Assembly: GCA_016926695.1 (NCBI GenBank)
Contig: JAFGOB010000098.1
Coordinates: forward strand, 11,053-75,052
Origin: Dehalococcoidales bacterium
GTDB lineage: Bacteria; Chloroflexota; Dehalococcoidia; Dehalococcoidales; UBA3254
Length of the DNA stretch: 64,000 bases
Reading direction: 5' to 3'
Part shown: one piece after another, positions 17,712 through 26,477 of the stretch
How the letters are laid out: each line of letters begins with the position of its first letter
How positions within the stretch are numbered: position 1 is the first letter of the stretch
Notes under the pieces: model-generated
Told to the model about the DNA's origin: nothing
The model's input: the letters and a program-made list of their open reading frames with translations, nothing else
Databases searched by the model: none
Made by a program: the position numbers and the translations under genes

Positions 17712-19817
17712 TTAATAGTTGCCCCAGAATTTTACGGCTTTTATCTTCAACCGGAGATCGCATTGAAGACAGCGGCCGGACTCGTATTCGGCTGCGTCCT
17801 GCTCCATTTCTTTTTCCACCGTGCAAAAACCGGCCAGGCGTTTTTCCACCGGTTCGTGGTCTCCTTCCTCCCTTTCCAGCCCGGCAAATCCATCTCCCGG
17901 CCCCAGATATACCGGAAGGTCAGCCGCCGGGGCCAGCTTCTCTTCTATTTTGCCGTCGCCTTCTAGATAACGGTCTATGGCCATAGCCGTTTTTCTCCCT
18001 GAGGCCATGGCCTTGATCAGCGATGAGCTGCCGCTGACGGCATCGCCGGCGGCGTAGACGCCGTCCCGGTTGGTTGTAAAAGAATAAGGGTCAATTTCAA
18101 TCAGATTACCCGGACCTGTTTCCAGTCTGAAACCTTCCGGCACGACCGGACTCTGCCCGATGGCGATAATGACGCTGTCCGCTTCGATGATATGCTGAGA
18201 GTTATCCACCAGCTCGATTTGCGGGTTCTTTTCTTCATCGAAGCTGAAGGAAGCCACATCCATGAACTCGACCCCGCTGATTTCACCCTCCCGGCAGATT
18301 ATTTGGGTGGAAGAGTGGGCGGGATGTATAATAATGCCCTCTTCCTGCCCCTGTTTGATTTCATCCTCCGAGGCGGGCATATCCGTCTCGCATTCCAGGC
18401 AGGCCAGGTGGACCTGCTCGGCCCCCAGCCGCCGTGCGACGCGCGCGCAATCAAAGGCCACGTTCCCGCCTCCTAGGACTACTACCTTTTTACCCGCGGT
18501 CTCCTTTTTGCCCTGGTTGACGTCCCGTAAAAAATCTACTCCGATCAGCACAGCGGGGTTGTCCGCTCCCTGGATCTTCAGCCGTTGTCCCCGATGCGTA
18601 CCCACGGCTATCAGGATAGCATTATACCCCTCTTCAAAGAGCTTATCAACCGAATCGACAGTCGTTCCGGTCCTAAGCTCGACCCCTGCTTCTTCGATAT
18701 CCCTGATTTCACCGTCCAGCATCTCTCTGGGAAGGCGGTACTGCGGAATACCGTAGCGCATCATCCCGCCGGCTAGGGGCAGAGTCTCAAAAACGGTCAG
18801 CTCATGTCCCTGTAAAGCCAGGTAGAAGGCGGCGGTCAGGCCGGCAGGTCCGGAGCCTATGACTGCCACTTTTTTCCCGCTGGACGGTTTCCGGTGCCTG
18901 TTTTTCGTCCAGGTCTTTTCTTTGTCATTTCCGGCAGCGAAGAGTTTTAGCTCTCTTATGGCGACCGGCTGGTTTATTTCACCCCGGCGGCAGACCGCTT
19001 CACAGGGATGATCGCAGCAATAGCCCAGCACTCCGGGGAACGGTACTTTTTCCCGGATGAGGGCGACGGCGGAAGAATAGTCCTTTCTATTGATAAAGCG
19101 GATGTAGCCGGGGACATCGATCTCAGCCGGGCAGGCGGACTTGCAGGGGACCAGGGCAGCCCGGCGGTTTTTCCCCTTGACAAGCTCTTCCTTATCCTGA
19201 ATAGCGCCCGTTGGACAGACCTCGGCACAGGCGCCGCAGAAGCGGCAGCCCGCCTCAGCCAGTGATTGGCCCGAGGCCGTGCCTATATATGTCTCCTTCC
19301 CCTCCTTTTTATAAAAGAGAACGCCCGCTCCGCGCAGCTCATGACAGGCCCTGACGCAGCGGCCGCATACCACGCATTTATTGGCATCGTGGACGAAAAG
19401 GGGATTGCCGGTATTCAATGGAAAGTACTTCGAGCGTCGCCTGACACTCAACTGATCGCTTACCAGGTACTGTTTAACAGACTGCAGCTCGCAGTTCAGA
19501 TACTTGTTGCAGGTTCCGCAGTCGGAGGGATGTCCGGCCAGCATCAGCTCCATGGCCATGCGGCGCATCTCCTCCGTTTTTTCGGTCTTTGTTTTTACTG
19601 CCATACCAGGGCATACCGGGGTGGTGCAGGAGGTTGGAATACCCTCGATGCCCTCGATTTCAACCACGCACAAACGGCAGGCGCCTAGCGGCGAAAGGTC
19701 GGGATGATAACACAGGTGAGGTATATAGATGCCGGCTTCCAGCGAGGCTTCAAGCACGGTTTTCCCTGCCTGCGTTTCGACCTCCTGTCCGTCTATATTG
19801 ATCTTGATTATATCCAA
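17712..19817 (-). CDS. NuoG/HydA-N-terminal - GltD fusion, FeS flavoprotein (StnC-like)
   Basis: 701 residues, TTG start at 19817 with AGGAG 7 bases upstream. Residues 1-75 form a [2Fe-2S] domain (CYHPDLSPLGACRLC, later Cys in PTSC). A His-Cys [4Fe-4S] site follows (HPSDCGTCNKYLNC, about 95-110), then two [4Fe-4S] motifs (CVVCGRCVRAC and CRFCGACAEVCP, about 147-205). The rest is a GltD/NfnB-like unit: cysteine-rich entry (CKSACPAEIDVPGY, CCDHPCEAVC), an FAD site (VAVIGSGPAGLTAAFYL) and an NAD(P)H site (VVVLGGGNVAFDCARVARR). The layout matches the large subunit of Sporomusa-type Nfn transhydrogenases. With the HydB-like gene upstream it should move electrons between pyridine nucleotides and ferredoxin or flavoproteins. 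Confidence 0.88.
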   Translation of the reverse strand: MDIIKINIDGQEVETQAGKTVLEASLEAGIYIPHLCYHPDLSPLGACRLCVVEIEGIEGIPTSCTTPVCPGMAVKTKTEKTEEMRRMAMELMLAGHPSDCGTCNKYLNCELQSVKQYLVSDQLSVRRRSKYFPLNTGNPLFVHDANKCVVCGRCVRACHELRGAGVLFYKKEGKETYIGTASGQSLAEAGCRFCGACAEVCPTGAIQDKEELVKGKNRRAALVPCKSACPAEIDVPGYIRFINRKDYSSAVALIREKVPFPGVLGYCCDHPCEAVCRRGEINQPVAIRELKLFAAGNDKEKTWTKNRHRKPSSGKKVAVIGSGPAGLTAAFYLALQGHELTVFETLPLAGGMMRYGIPQYRLPREMLDGEIRDIEEAGVELRTGTTVDSVDKLFEEGYNAILIAVGTHRGQRLKIQGADNPAVLIGVDFLRDVNQGKKETAGKKVVVLGGGNVAFDCARVARRLGAEQVHLACLECETDMPASEDEIKQGQEEGIIIHPAHSSTQIICREGEISGVEFMDVASFSFDEEKNPQIELVDNSQHIIEADSVIIAIGQSPVVPEGFRLETGPGNLIEIDPYSFTTNRDGVYAAGDAVSGSSSLIKAMASGRKTAMAIDRYLEGDGKIEEKLAPAADLPVYLGPGDGFAGLEREEGDHEPVEKRLAGFCTVEKEMEQDAAEYESGRCLQCDLRLKIKAVKFWGNY

Positions 19818-19854
19818 AAAATACTCCTGTCGGCGACTTGCAAGGGCGATCTTT

Positions 19855-21552
19855 TTATGGTCCGTGACCCGGGCTGCACTTGTGTTCTCCTTTCAGGTGC
19901 GCCCGGTAGTCATCACTGAAGAGTTCCAGGCTGCTTAATACCGGCGCCGGGGCATTTTTCCCCAGCCCACAGAGGGAGCCCTGCTGCATCATTTGTCCCA
20001 GTTTGCGCAGCAGCTCCAGCTCCTGTTCTTTACCTTTATATTCGGTAATATCGGCCAGTATATCCGCCATCTGGTAGGTGCCTTCTCGGCAGAAAACGCA
20101 TTTGCCGCAGGACTGTTCCTGGAGGTAGGCTATTTTTTCCGAGGTCGCTCGCACCATGCATCTGTCTCCGGCGAAGACCTCGATTGTACCGGAACCCATG
20201 ATGCCCCCGGCCCGGCGCATGAACTCGAAGTCGATAGACAGGTCCAGCGAACCGGCGGCCAGGAAAGCCCCCGTGGGGCCGCCGATCTGCACAGCCCTGA
20301 TATTTTCTATTGATTCCGCTCCGGTCGTTTTTTCGAGAATGTTGCGTATTGTCGTTCCCATGGGTACTTCCAATGTATAGCCGCAGGCCGTATCGACCCC
20401 GGTGCGCACCGGGACGTATCCCCGGAGGCTGAATTCACCGCAAAGGGTGATTATCTTGGTGCCTTTGCTCTTTTCTGTACCCCCCGGGCAGGCCCACTCC
20501 GGCGCTCTTTGAAGAATAAGAGCGACATTGGCCAGTGTTTCCAGGTTGTTAATCACGGTAGGTTTATTATTAAAACCTGCTTCAGCCGGGTAAGGCGGGC
20601 GAATAAAGGGCTTGGCCTGTTTATTCTCCAGCAAACATATCAGGGCGGTCTCTTCCCCCGCCACCAAACAGGACGGTACCTCCTTGATGATAATGTCGGC
20701 ATTAAAGCCGGAGTCCAGTATATTTTCGCCCAGCAGGTTATGGTCTTTCATTTGTTCCAGGGCTGTCTCAAGACGCCTTACAGCCAGCCTGTTTTCGGCC
20801 TCCACGCAGATGTAGCAGCAGGCAGCCCCGACGGCATAAGCACCGATCAAGAGGCCTTCCAGCACGGAATGGGGACAGCCTTCCAGCACCAGCCTGGATA
20901 TACCGGAGAGAGGGTCCGAGTCCAGCGCATTGCACACCATGAATTTTTCATCCCCTGCGGCCGTGCGGCAGATATGCCATTTGTCCGCCGTATTAAAACC
21001 GGCGCCGCCTCTGCCTCTCAGTCCCGCAGCGGCCAGGTCCCCGATAACGTCCTCAGGGGACATTCCCAGTGCCCTGGAAAGCCCGCTGTAACCCCCGGCG
21101 AGAGAAATATAATCGCCGATATCTTCCGGATCTATACGGCCGCAGTAGCCCAGTACCGCCCTTTCTTGCAGGGAAAACAGAGGCAGGTCCGAGAGGGCGC
21201 GAATACCGTCAATCTTCGTCTCTCCCGTGGTACCCAGGGCCAGGTCCGGGCGCGGATCGTCCCCTATTACATAATCATCGACTAGGTTCGAGGCTGTTTC
21301 CGGCGTCGCCTGCGGATACAGGATGCCGGGCTGTCCGGGCTTTTCTATCAGGACCAGCGGTTCAAGACCGGGGTAGCCATGAGGACCGGCAGCTATCACC
21401 CGGGCATCTATGGAGTGTTTTTTTATCACACTGGATATGTGGTCGATCAGCCCCCGGACCTCAGTTTCCGAAGAACCCCCGACCGCTATGCGTATCTTGT
21501 TCCCTGGTGTTGAACCAGCATTCAGTTTTGAACGTATCTGTTCCAGATTCAC
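19855..21552 (-). CDS. HydB/NuoF-like NADH-binding flavoprotein with degenerate N-terminal domain
   Basis: 565 residues. The FMN/NADH region (GLRGRGGAGF near residue 182, GEETALI) and the C-terminal [4Fe-4S] motif (SCGKCVFCREG then SLCGLG) match HydB/HndC/NuoF. Three features are odd. The thioredoxin-like N-terminal domain (about 18-105), which normally binds [2Fe-2S], has none of its four cysteines: AVGGSSETE and GPHGYPG stand where CxGTGC and GCMGFC are usual. The usual NADEGDPG nucleotide loop reads NALDSDPLSG. The C-terminal ferredoxin domain common in HydB is absent. No NuoE-like partner is in the window. It probably forms a complex with the 701-residue protein 37 bases downstream and feeds electrons to the flavoenzymes. 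Confidence 0.88.
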   Translation of the reverse strand: MNLEQIRSKLNAGSTPGNKIRIAVGGSSETEVRGLIDHISSVIKKHSIDARVIAAGPHGYPGLEPLVLIEKPGQPGILYPQATPETASNLVDDYVIGDDPRPDLALGTTGETKIDGIRALSDLPLFSLQERAVLGYCGRIDPEDIGDYISLAGGYSGLSRALGMSPEDVIGDLAAAGLRGRGGAGFNTADKWHICRTAAGDEKFMVCNALDSDPLSGISRLVLEGCPHSVLEGLLIGAYAVGAACCYICVEAENRLAVRRLETALEQMKDHNLLGENILDSGFNADIIIKEVPSCLVAGEETALICLLENKQAKPFIRPPYPAEAGFNNKPTVINNLETLANVALILQRAPEWACPGGTEKSKGTKIITLCGEFSLRGYVPVRTGVDTACGYTLEVPMGTTIRNILEKTTGAESIENIRAVQIGGPTGAFLAAGSLDLSIDFEFMRRAGGIMGSGTIEVFAGDRCMVRATSEKIAYLQEQSCGKCVFCREGTYQMADILADITEYKGKEQELELLRKLGQMMQQGSLCGLGKNAPAPVLSSLELFSDDYRAHLKGEHKCSPGHGP

Positions 21553-21676
21553 TCCTGATTCCTTCCGGTCAACAATGATAAGTCACTCAACCACTAAGGG
21601 GGAATTCAAACCGGTACGCTCGATATTAACGTCTATTAACCGGTAAAAAATGGGTTTAGCCTTGAATAATGCCTCT

Positions 21677-21704
21677 ATTCTAGCATAAATGCCATTTTCA
21701 GCAA
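21677..21704 (-). promoter_or_regulatory. extended -10 promoter for the HydB-like operon
   Basis: On the minus strand: TTGCTG (21699-21704), a 16-base spacer and TAGAAT (21677-21682) preceded by TGC, an extended -10. It would start RNA near 21670, about 120 bases before the start codon at 21552. Confidence 0.45.
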
Positions 21705-21770
21705 AATAGTAGCCGACTTATACATTATTAAACTTATACTGTCTTGGAAGCTACTCCCAGCTTTTTTTAT

Positions 21771-21829
21771 TTGACAAGCGTTCCTGTGGATTTCTATACT
21801 GAATTAATTTCGTTTTACAGTACGAAACG
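21771..21829 (+). promoter_or_regulatory. promoter with downstream palindrome before the plus-strand SDR
   Basis: TTGACA (21771-21776), an 18-base spacer and TATACT (21795-21800). Just after the expected start lies TTTCGTTTTACAGTACGAAACG (two nested inverted repeats, TTTCGT/ACGAAA and CGTTT/AAACG, 21808-21829). That is where a repressor would act. No regulator gene is adjacent. Confidence 0.5.
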
Positions 21830-21891
21830 TGCTGGACTCGAATGAGCCGGAACGTATAAATCTAAAGTAAAGCCTGGATAAGGAGATCGAG

Positions 21892-22656
21892 ATGAGACTG
21901 AAAGATAAAGTTGCCATTATTACGGGAAGCGCCAGGGGACTGGGAAAAGAGTTTGCACTGCGTTTTGTTAAAGAAGGGGCCAAAGTGGTGGTCTGCGATA
22001 TACTGGACTGTGAGCCGGTAGCCGCTGAGATCAGGGCTATGGGAGGCGAGGTCCTGGCCCTTAAAACGGATGTTACCAGTGAGAAAGACACTGCCGAAAT
22101 GGTCCGGAAGACGGTGGAAAAATTCGGGCGTGTGGATATCCTGGTTAACAACGCGGCTATCTATGGAGAGATTGAAAAAAGGCACTTCGTGCGTCCATTC
22201 GATGAGATCGAGGTCGATGACTGGGATAAAATGATGGCGGTCAACCTGAAAGGAATGTTTCTCTGCTGCAAAGCCGTTTCTCCCGTTCTGAAGAAACAGC
22301 GCGAGGGCAAGATCGTCAACATCGCTTCGACGGTGGCTTTCGCCGGTCCTCCGCTTTTCCTGCACTATACTACCTCCAAGGGCGGCGTTGTGTCGATGAC
22401 CAAAGGCCTTGCCAGGGCGCTTGGACAGTACAATATCAACGTCAACGCGGTTGCTCCCGGAATGACCTGGACGGAGGCTACCCAATCAACCTTTGAAAAG
22501 GTTGCCGGAGAAACGGAAAGGATTTCCGAGTCCCAGATTCTGAAACGCCGCACCACGCCGCAGCACATCAGCGGGGCGGTGGTCTTTCTCAGCTCCGAGG
22601 ATGCCGAGCAGATTACCGGCCAGACACTGGCTGTCAATGCCGGGGAATATATTTAG
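21892..22656 (+). CDS. short-chain dehydrogenase/reductase (SDR)
   Basis: 254 residues with AAGGAG 6 bases before the ATG. SDR motifs: TGSARGLG, NNAAIYG in place of the usual NNAG, a catalytic Ser in VNIASTVAF and YTTSK as the Tyr-Lys pair. DILDCEP after the second strand suggests NAD(H). It is the only plus-strand gene between two minus-strand blocks and overlaps the convergent flavodoxin gene by four bases at their stops. It has its own promoter and operator-like palindrome, so it may respond to a different signal from its neighbours. Confidence 0.9.
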   Translation: MRLKDKVAIITGSARGLGKEFALRFVKEGAKVVVCDILDCEPVAAEIRAMGGEVLALKTDVTSEKDTAEMVRKTVEKFGRVDILVNNAAIYGEIEKRHFVRPFDEIEVDDWDKMMAVNLKGMFLCCKAVSPVLKKQREGKIVNIASTVAFAGPPLFLHYTTSKGGVVSMTKGLARALGQYNINVNAVAPGMTWTEATQSTFEKVAGETERISESQILKRRTTPQHISGAVVFLSSEDAEQITGQTLAVNAGEYI

Positions 22657-23300
22657 GTCTCGATTTCCCCCAGCTTCTCCTCGATGAACTTTTCGGCCTC
22701 CAGCAGGTCTTTCTCATCAGGCCGGCTGCGGATATCCCCGTGAAAGGTGTCTGGCGTGGGGTTGTTGAGAAATCTTCCCGGACAGCAGAATTTTCCGATA
22801 CAGCGGAAATTGCTGTGCTCGATTTCCAGCGCCATCAGGTCCATGGCCGGTTCAGCCTCCCGGGGCCCGAACTCATAGCCGGAATAGGTTACGAAGATAA
22901 GGGCTTTTTTTGATTCCGGTCCCAGCACTATTTTATGGTGATACCGCAGTACCCCGGGGTCGTTTTGCGGACGGGGGACTTCCGGCAGAGGTGTTTGGAT
23001 GTAAGATATGGTCTCATCTCGGTCGCGTAACGCTATCCTGGGGTCTATACCCAGCCACAGCCTTCTCAGGAAATTTAATATCTCATTATAGGGCAGGTGC
23101 AGTATCACTCCCGAACCAATACAGGCCAGGTCGTAGGTCCGGATATCGAAAGGGGGATCGAGGATATCCCCGGCCCTTTTGCGGACCTTGAAAGTATCGC
23201 ATTCCCAGCCATGACGTTCAAGGGTACTCTTGAATCGCATTGCTACCTTCTCGGTATTGCCTGTAAAGGAAGAATAGACGATCAAGCACTTTTTTGCCAT
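22653..23300 (-). CDS. flavodoxin-family protein
   Basis: 215 residues from the ATG at 23300, which follows GGAGGGG. The FMN phosphate loop is IVYSSFTGNTEKVA, and a second ring-contact region is VTYSGYEFGPRE. At 215 residues it is longer than a simple flavodoxin (about 140-170), with an insertion between about 75 and 120. It probably acts as a cytosolic one- or two-electron carrier between the NADH-oxidising pair and the FAD/FMN reductases of the island. It lies 27 bases after the FAD oxidoreductase gene (23328-24779) in the same direction and is probably co-transcribed. Confidence 0.82.
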   Translation of the reverse strand: MAKKCLIVYSSFTGNTEKVAMRFKSTLERHGWECDTFKVRKRAGDILDPPFDIRTYDLACIGSGVILHLPYNEILNFLRRLWLGIDPRIALRDRDETISYIQTPLPEVPRPQNDPGVLRYHHKIVLGPESKKALIFVTYSGYEFGPREAEPAMDLMALEIEHSNFRCIGKFCCPGRFLNNPTPDTFHGDIRSRPDEKDLLEAEKFIEEKLGEIET

Positions 23301-23327
23301 TGCCCCCTCCAAAGTCTGATGTACAGT

Positions 23328-24779
23328 CTATACGCTGCCAAGATATTGCAGTATGTTTCTGCCGGCAATGCGGCCTGAATTGATGGCGAAGGCTGAAGAC
23401 GCCCCGGATGAAAGGTCCATGCAGTAGCTGTCTCCCCACATACCCCCGGCATCGTTCCCCCCGGCGTACAGGCCGGGTATGGCCCTGTCATTTTTATCCA
23501 TTACCTCCATTTTATAATTGATCCGGATGCCACCCAGCGTACCCAGGAAGGCCGTGTGGGCCTTCATGGCATAAAAGGTCTGGCCGGTTAAGGGCCAGAG
23601 ATAGCGCGGGTCTTTGGCAAAGAGGTCGTCATGCCCCTTCCTGCAAAACCCGTTATATTCATCCACTGTCGCCTGCAACACCTGAGGGCTGACGTTTATT
23701 TTAAGTGCCAGTTCACCGATCGACCCGGCTGAGAAGACCTCCCCGGTATCTTTTTCCAGCGCAGCGGCCAGCTTCTGATCGAAGTCCTGCGGCCAGGTGC
23801 CGGGCGGGTTGTAAGGGTCTATGCTCCTGACCATGCCCCTCTCGCGCAGGCGCTGTATGATGGAGTCGTCGAAAATACTGAAGGTGTAGCCTTCCCTGAA
23901 CCTGGCATTGATATTGCCCAGGGAGGTGTCGAAGAAGGCCATTCCTTCATCGCAAAAGCGTTCTCCCCGGGGATCGACCCACAGGTCCGGCTGGAGCGCC
24001 GGAAGCTCCAGTGAACCGGCTGATTCAAAGGCGGGATGGACGGGTCCGATGCGTAACATGTGTAGCACGCTGATGCCTTCTTCGGCGGCTCCGCTCTCCC
24101 GGGCCATGCGGATGCCGTCTCCCATCTTATCCATATTACCCACCGGGGAGATGTTTACACCCAGGTCGAAACGGGTGTATTTCCTGATCCATTCCTTATT
24201 GTTGGCATACCCGCCGCTGGCGATCATCACGGCTCCGGCCTCTATGCGGATTTCCTCCCCGTTTTCCTCCACTACAACCCCGCCGGTCTTTTCTCCCTGT
24301 TTCAATATCCGCTTTACGGGTGTAGCAGCCTTGATCTCCACCTTCTTCTCCCTGGCCTTAAGCGCCAGTGCCCTGACAATAGACTCGCCGTAGCCCTTGA
24401 TGACGTGATAGGTGCGGGGCATATCCGGCATGTTTATGGTGGCGTCCGTGAACTCCACCCCCTGCTTTTGCAGCCAGTCTATGGTAGCGGCGGACTCATC
24501 GACAACGGCCCTTACCAGGCGGGGATTGGCCCGCCAGTGACTGTACTCCATGATGTTTCTCCAAGCCTGGTCGCGGCTGTAGGTGATGTATCTCTCCCGC
24601 TGCATGCGGCTTTCAACCGCGAAGGTGCCGTGGAAAAAATTCGAGGTGCCTCCCAGAGAGCGCTGCTTCTCGAAGACGGTCGCTCTCAGGCCTCCTTCTG
24701 CGGTTGTCAGGGCGGCGGCCAGTCCGGTAACGCCTGACCCGATTATGGCGACATCGGTCTTCATGATGGAATCGTTCAT
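23328..24779 (-). CDS. FAD-dependent oxidoreductase, paralogue of the 16251-17702 product
   Basis: 483 residues with GGAG sites just before the ATG. It matches the protein at 16251-17702 along its whole length: EKQRSLGGTSNFFHGTFAVES, YITYSRDQA, SHWRANPRLVRA and FLGTLGGIRINYKMEV appear in both with few changes. The FAD motif is VAIIGSGVTGLAAALTTAEGG. Like its paralogue it lacks heme and signal peptide. Equal length and high similarity point to duplication, followed by divergence around residues 215-300, where substrate selectivity may differ. A flavodoxin gene follows, giving a possible electron donor. Confidence 0.88.
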   Translation of the reverse strand: MNDSIMKTDVAIIGSGVTGLAAALTTAEGGLRATVFEKQRSLGGTSNFFHGTFAVESRMQRERYITYSRDQAWRNIMEYSHWRANPRLVRAVVDESAATIDWLQKQGVEFTDATINMPDMPRTYHVIKGYGESIVRALALKAREKKVEIKAATPVKRILKQGEKTGGVVVEENGEEIRIEAGAVMIASGGYANNKEWIRKYTRFDLGVNISPVGNMDKMGDGIRMARESGAAEEGISVLHMLRIGPVHPAFESAGSLELPALQPDLWVDPRGERFCDEGMAFFDTSLGNINARFREGYTFSIFDDSIIQRLRERGMVRSIDPYNPPGTWPQDFDQKLAAALEKDTGEVFSAGSIGELALKINVSPQVLQATVDEYNGFCRKGHDDLFAKDPRYLWPLTGQTFYAMKAHTAFLGTLGGIRINYKMEVMDKNDRAIPGLYAGGNDAGGMWGDSYCMDLSSGASSAFAINSGRIAGRNILQYLGSV

Positions 24780-25099
24780 TCTCCTGCTCCTGTCTTTTCA
24801 TCCGTCTGGTGTATTCCGGTGTTACTGGAATGGCTGTCTCCATTCGCCCGTCGCAACTGACCTTCACCGGATTAAGGGTATTATATACTAAGGGGCGGAT
24901 GAATAACTACAAGGCTGAGGTTGAGGAGACCGCTATAGCGGATAACAATAGCGGGTATCCACCGTTTACCGGGGAGTAAGTACCTCACACTGTCTCTATT
25001 CCCTTTCCTTTGCTGGGAGAGGGCATGGTAATGGGGAAGTGAAAGTGTATGTAGGGCATCAGGTAAAATGATTATGACTCAGGCGGAAAAACGCCGTGC
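24780..25099. other. intergenic region upstream of the second FAD oxidoreductase
   Basis: 320 bases. On the minus strand a perfect TATAAT (24880-24885) lies about 100 bases before the start codon at 24779, with only a poor -35 box. It is the likely promoter for the FAD oxidoreductase-flavodoxin pair. No gene or repeat is seen in the rest. Confidence 0.4.
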
Positions 25100-26188
25100 T
25101 CATTCCTGTATGAGGCTGCTGTTGAATACGCAGTGTATATTCTGTTTGTGCATTTCGGTTATACAGCCGTTGCAGGAGATGCATTTTGATCCGTTGATTA
25201 GCCCCCGGCGGAGCTTGCTGACTATATGCTGGTCCATAATGAAGGGACGGCAGGCTGAGATAGCGCTGGCGGTTCCCTCGTTTACGATTTTTTCCATATC
25301 TGCCAGCTTGCGTATACCGCCGACCAGGATCAATGGCCTGTCGATCACTTCGGCGGCCTTACGGCTTTCATCGATATAATACGGGCTGGTGGCGTTTTGC
25401 CGTATATGGTGGAAAGGTTCGGCTTCGATGCCTTCACTGACTTCAATAGCATCCGCTCCCGCACTGACAAAGGTTGCGGCGGAGGCGATCCCTTCCTCCA
25501 GACTTTTTCCCTGCGGATGGTAGTCCTTCAGTCCCAGTTTGACCAGGACCGGGTAGTCCGTACCTGCCAGGCGGCGTATTCCCTCCAGTACCTGTACCAG
25601 GAAGGCAGCCCGCTTTTCGGCAGAACCTCCCCAGCGGTCCAGTCGCCGGTTGGTGACGGGTGAAAGAAAGGAGCTTACCAGCCAGCCGTGGGCGGCGTGA
25701 ATCTGTACCGCATCAAAACCGGCCTCGGCGGCTCTCCGTCCGGCCTGGATAAATTGATCAACGTGCTCGTATACTTCGTCCGAAGAAAGCTCCCTGACAG
25801 GAAGCCCTTTGGCCGGGTTGACCATAGCGCTCGGACCTACTACCTGGAAACCGCAGAGTTCCGGATTGCCGAACCATCCGGCGTGCATCAACTGGGCGGC
25901 GATTTTGCCTCCACAGCGGTGCACTTCATCTGTCAATTTTTTAAGGGGGCCTATCATGGAATCCTGGTGAATACCCACTTGACCCGGGGCGGCCCATCCG
26001 TCCAGGCCGGGAAAAAGGCCGCTGGATATGATCAGCCCCACCTCTCCCCTGGCCAGTTCTCGATAAAAGTCCAACTGCTGCTGGCTGACCGTGCGGTCCT
26101 TTCCCAGGTTGTCCAGTGTGGCGGAACGGACGAAGCGGTTTTCTATCCGCATTTTATTGATGTGAAACGGTTCAAATAGTCCGGGCAA
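25100..26188 (-). CDS. short Old Yellow Enzyme-family reductase with FeS cysteines, no FAD domain
   Basis: 362 residues from a TTG at 26188 with GGGAGG 7 bases upstream; longer readings would run into the divergent gene. It is an FMN TIM barrel (GLFEPFHINKMRIENRFVRSA, IHAAHGWLVSSFLSPVTNRR). It ends with a FadH/BaiCD-type cysteine group, CISCNGC then Cys 10 residues on, and stops there. The 630-residue OYE at 11963 continues with an FAD/NAD(P)H half, so this form needs a separate electron donor. A thioredoxin-reductase-like gene starts 289 bases away in the opposite direction and could supply it. Substrate unknown. Confidence 0.85.
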   Translation of the reverse strand: MPGLFEPFHINKMRIENRFVRSATLDNLGKDRTVSQQQLDFYRELARGEVGLIISSGLFPGLDGWAAPGQVGIHQDSMIGPLKKLTDEVHRCGGKIAAQLMHAGWFGNPELCGFQVVGPSAMVNPAKGLPVRELSSDEVYEHVDQFIQAGRRAAEAGFDAVQIHAAHGWLVSSFLSPVTNRRLDRWGGSAEKRAAFLVQVLEGIRRLAGTDYPVLVKLGLKDYHPQGKSLEEGIASAATFVSAGADAIEVSEGIEAEPFHHIRQNATSPYYIDESRKAAEVIDRPLILVGGIRKLADMEKIVNEGTASAISACRPFIMDQHIVSKLRRGLINGSKCISCNGCITEMHKQNIHCVFNSSLIQE

Positions 26189-26388
26189 TGGTCTTCCTCC
26201 CTGCTGCTGACGAAGTGATTGTATCTTCCAGTATAGGGCTTTTCCGTCCTTCCTGGCTACACGGGATGTCCTGGACCTTGGTCCTCCGTCATATTGTCCC
26301 GGATAAGCCTGAGATAGCGCACCATTTCGGTGAAAATAATCAGGTGGAATTGCTTCGTTAAACGATGGATCAAGACAGAGGCAATATA

Positions 26389-26418
26389 TTGACATTGTGC
26401 CCTGAATGGCACTATTCT
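26389..26418 (+). promoter_or_regulatory. promoter with a palindrome in its spacer
   Basis: TTGACA (26389-26394), 18 bases, TATTCT (26413-26418). The spacer contains the perfect inverted repeat GTGCC-N6-GGCAC (26397-26412), ideally placed for a repressor to block RNA polymerase. It drives the thioredoxin-reductase-like gene, 60 bases downstream. Confidence 0.5.
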
Positions 26419-26477
26419 GGTTTTGATTAATCCAGTTCAAACACGACTTGAACCTGCAAAGATAAAGGAGTCTGATA

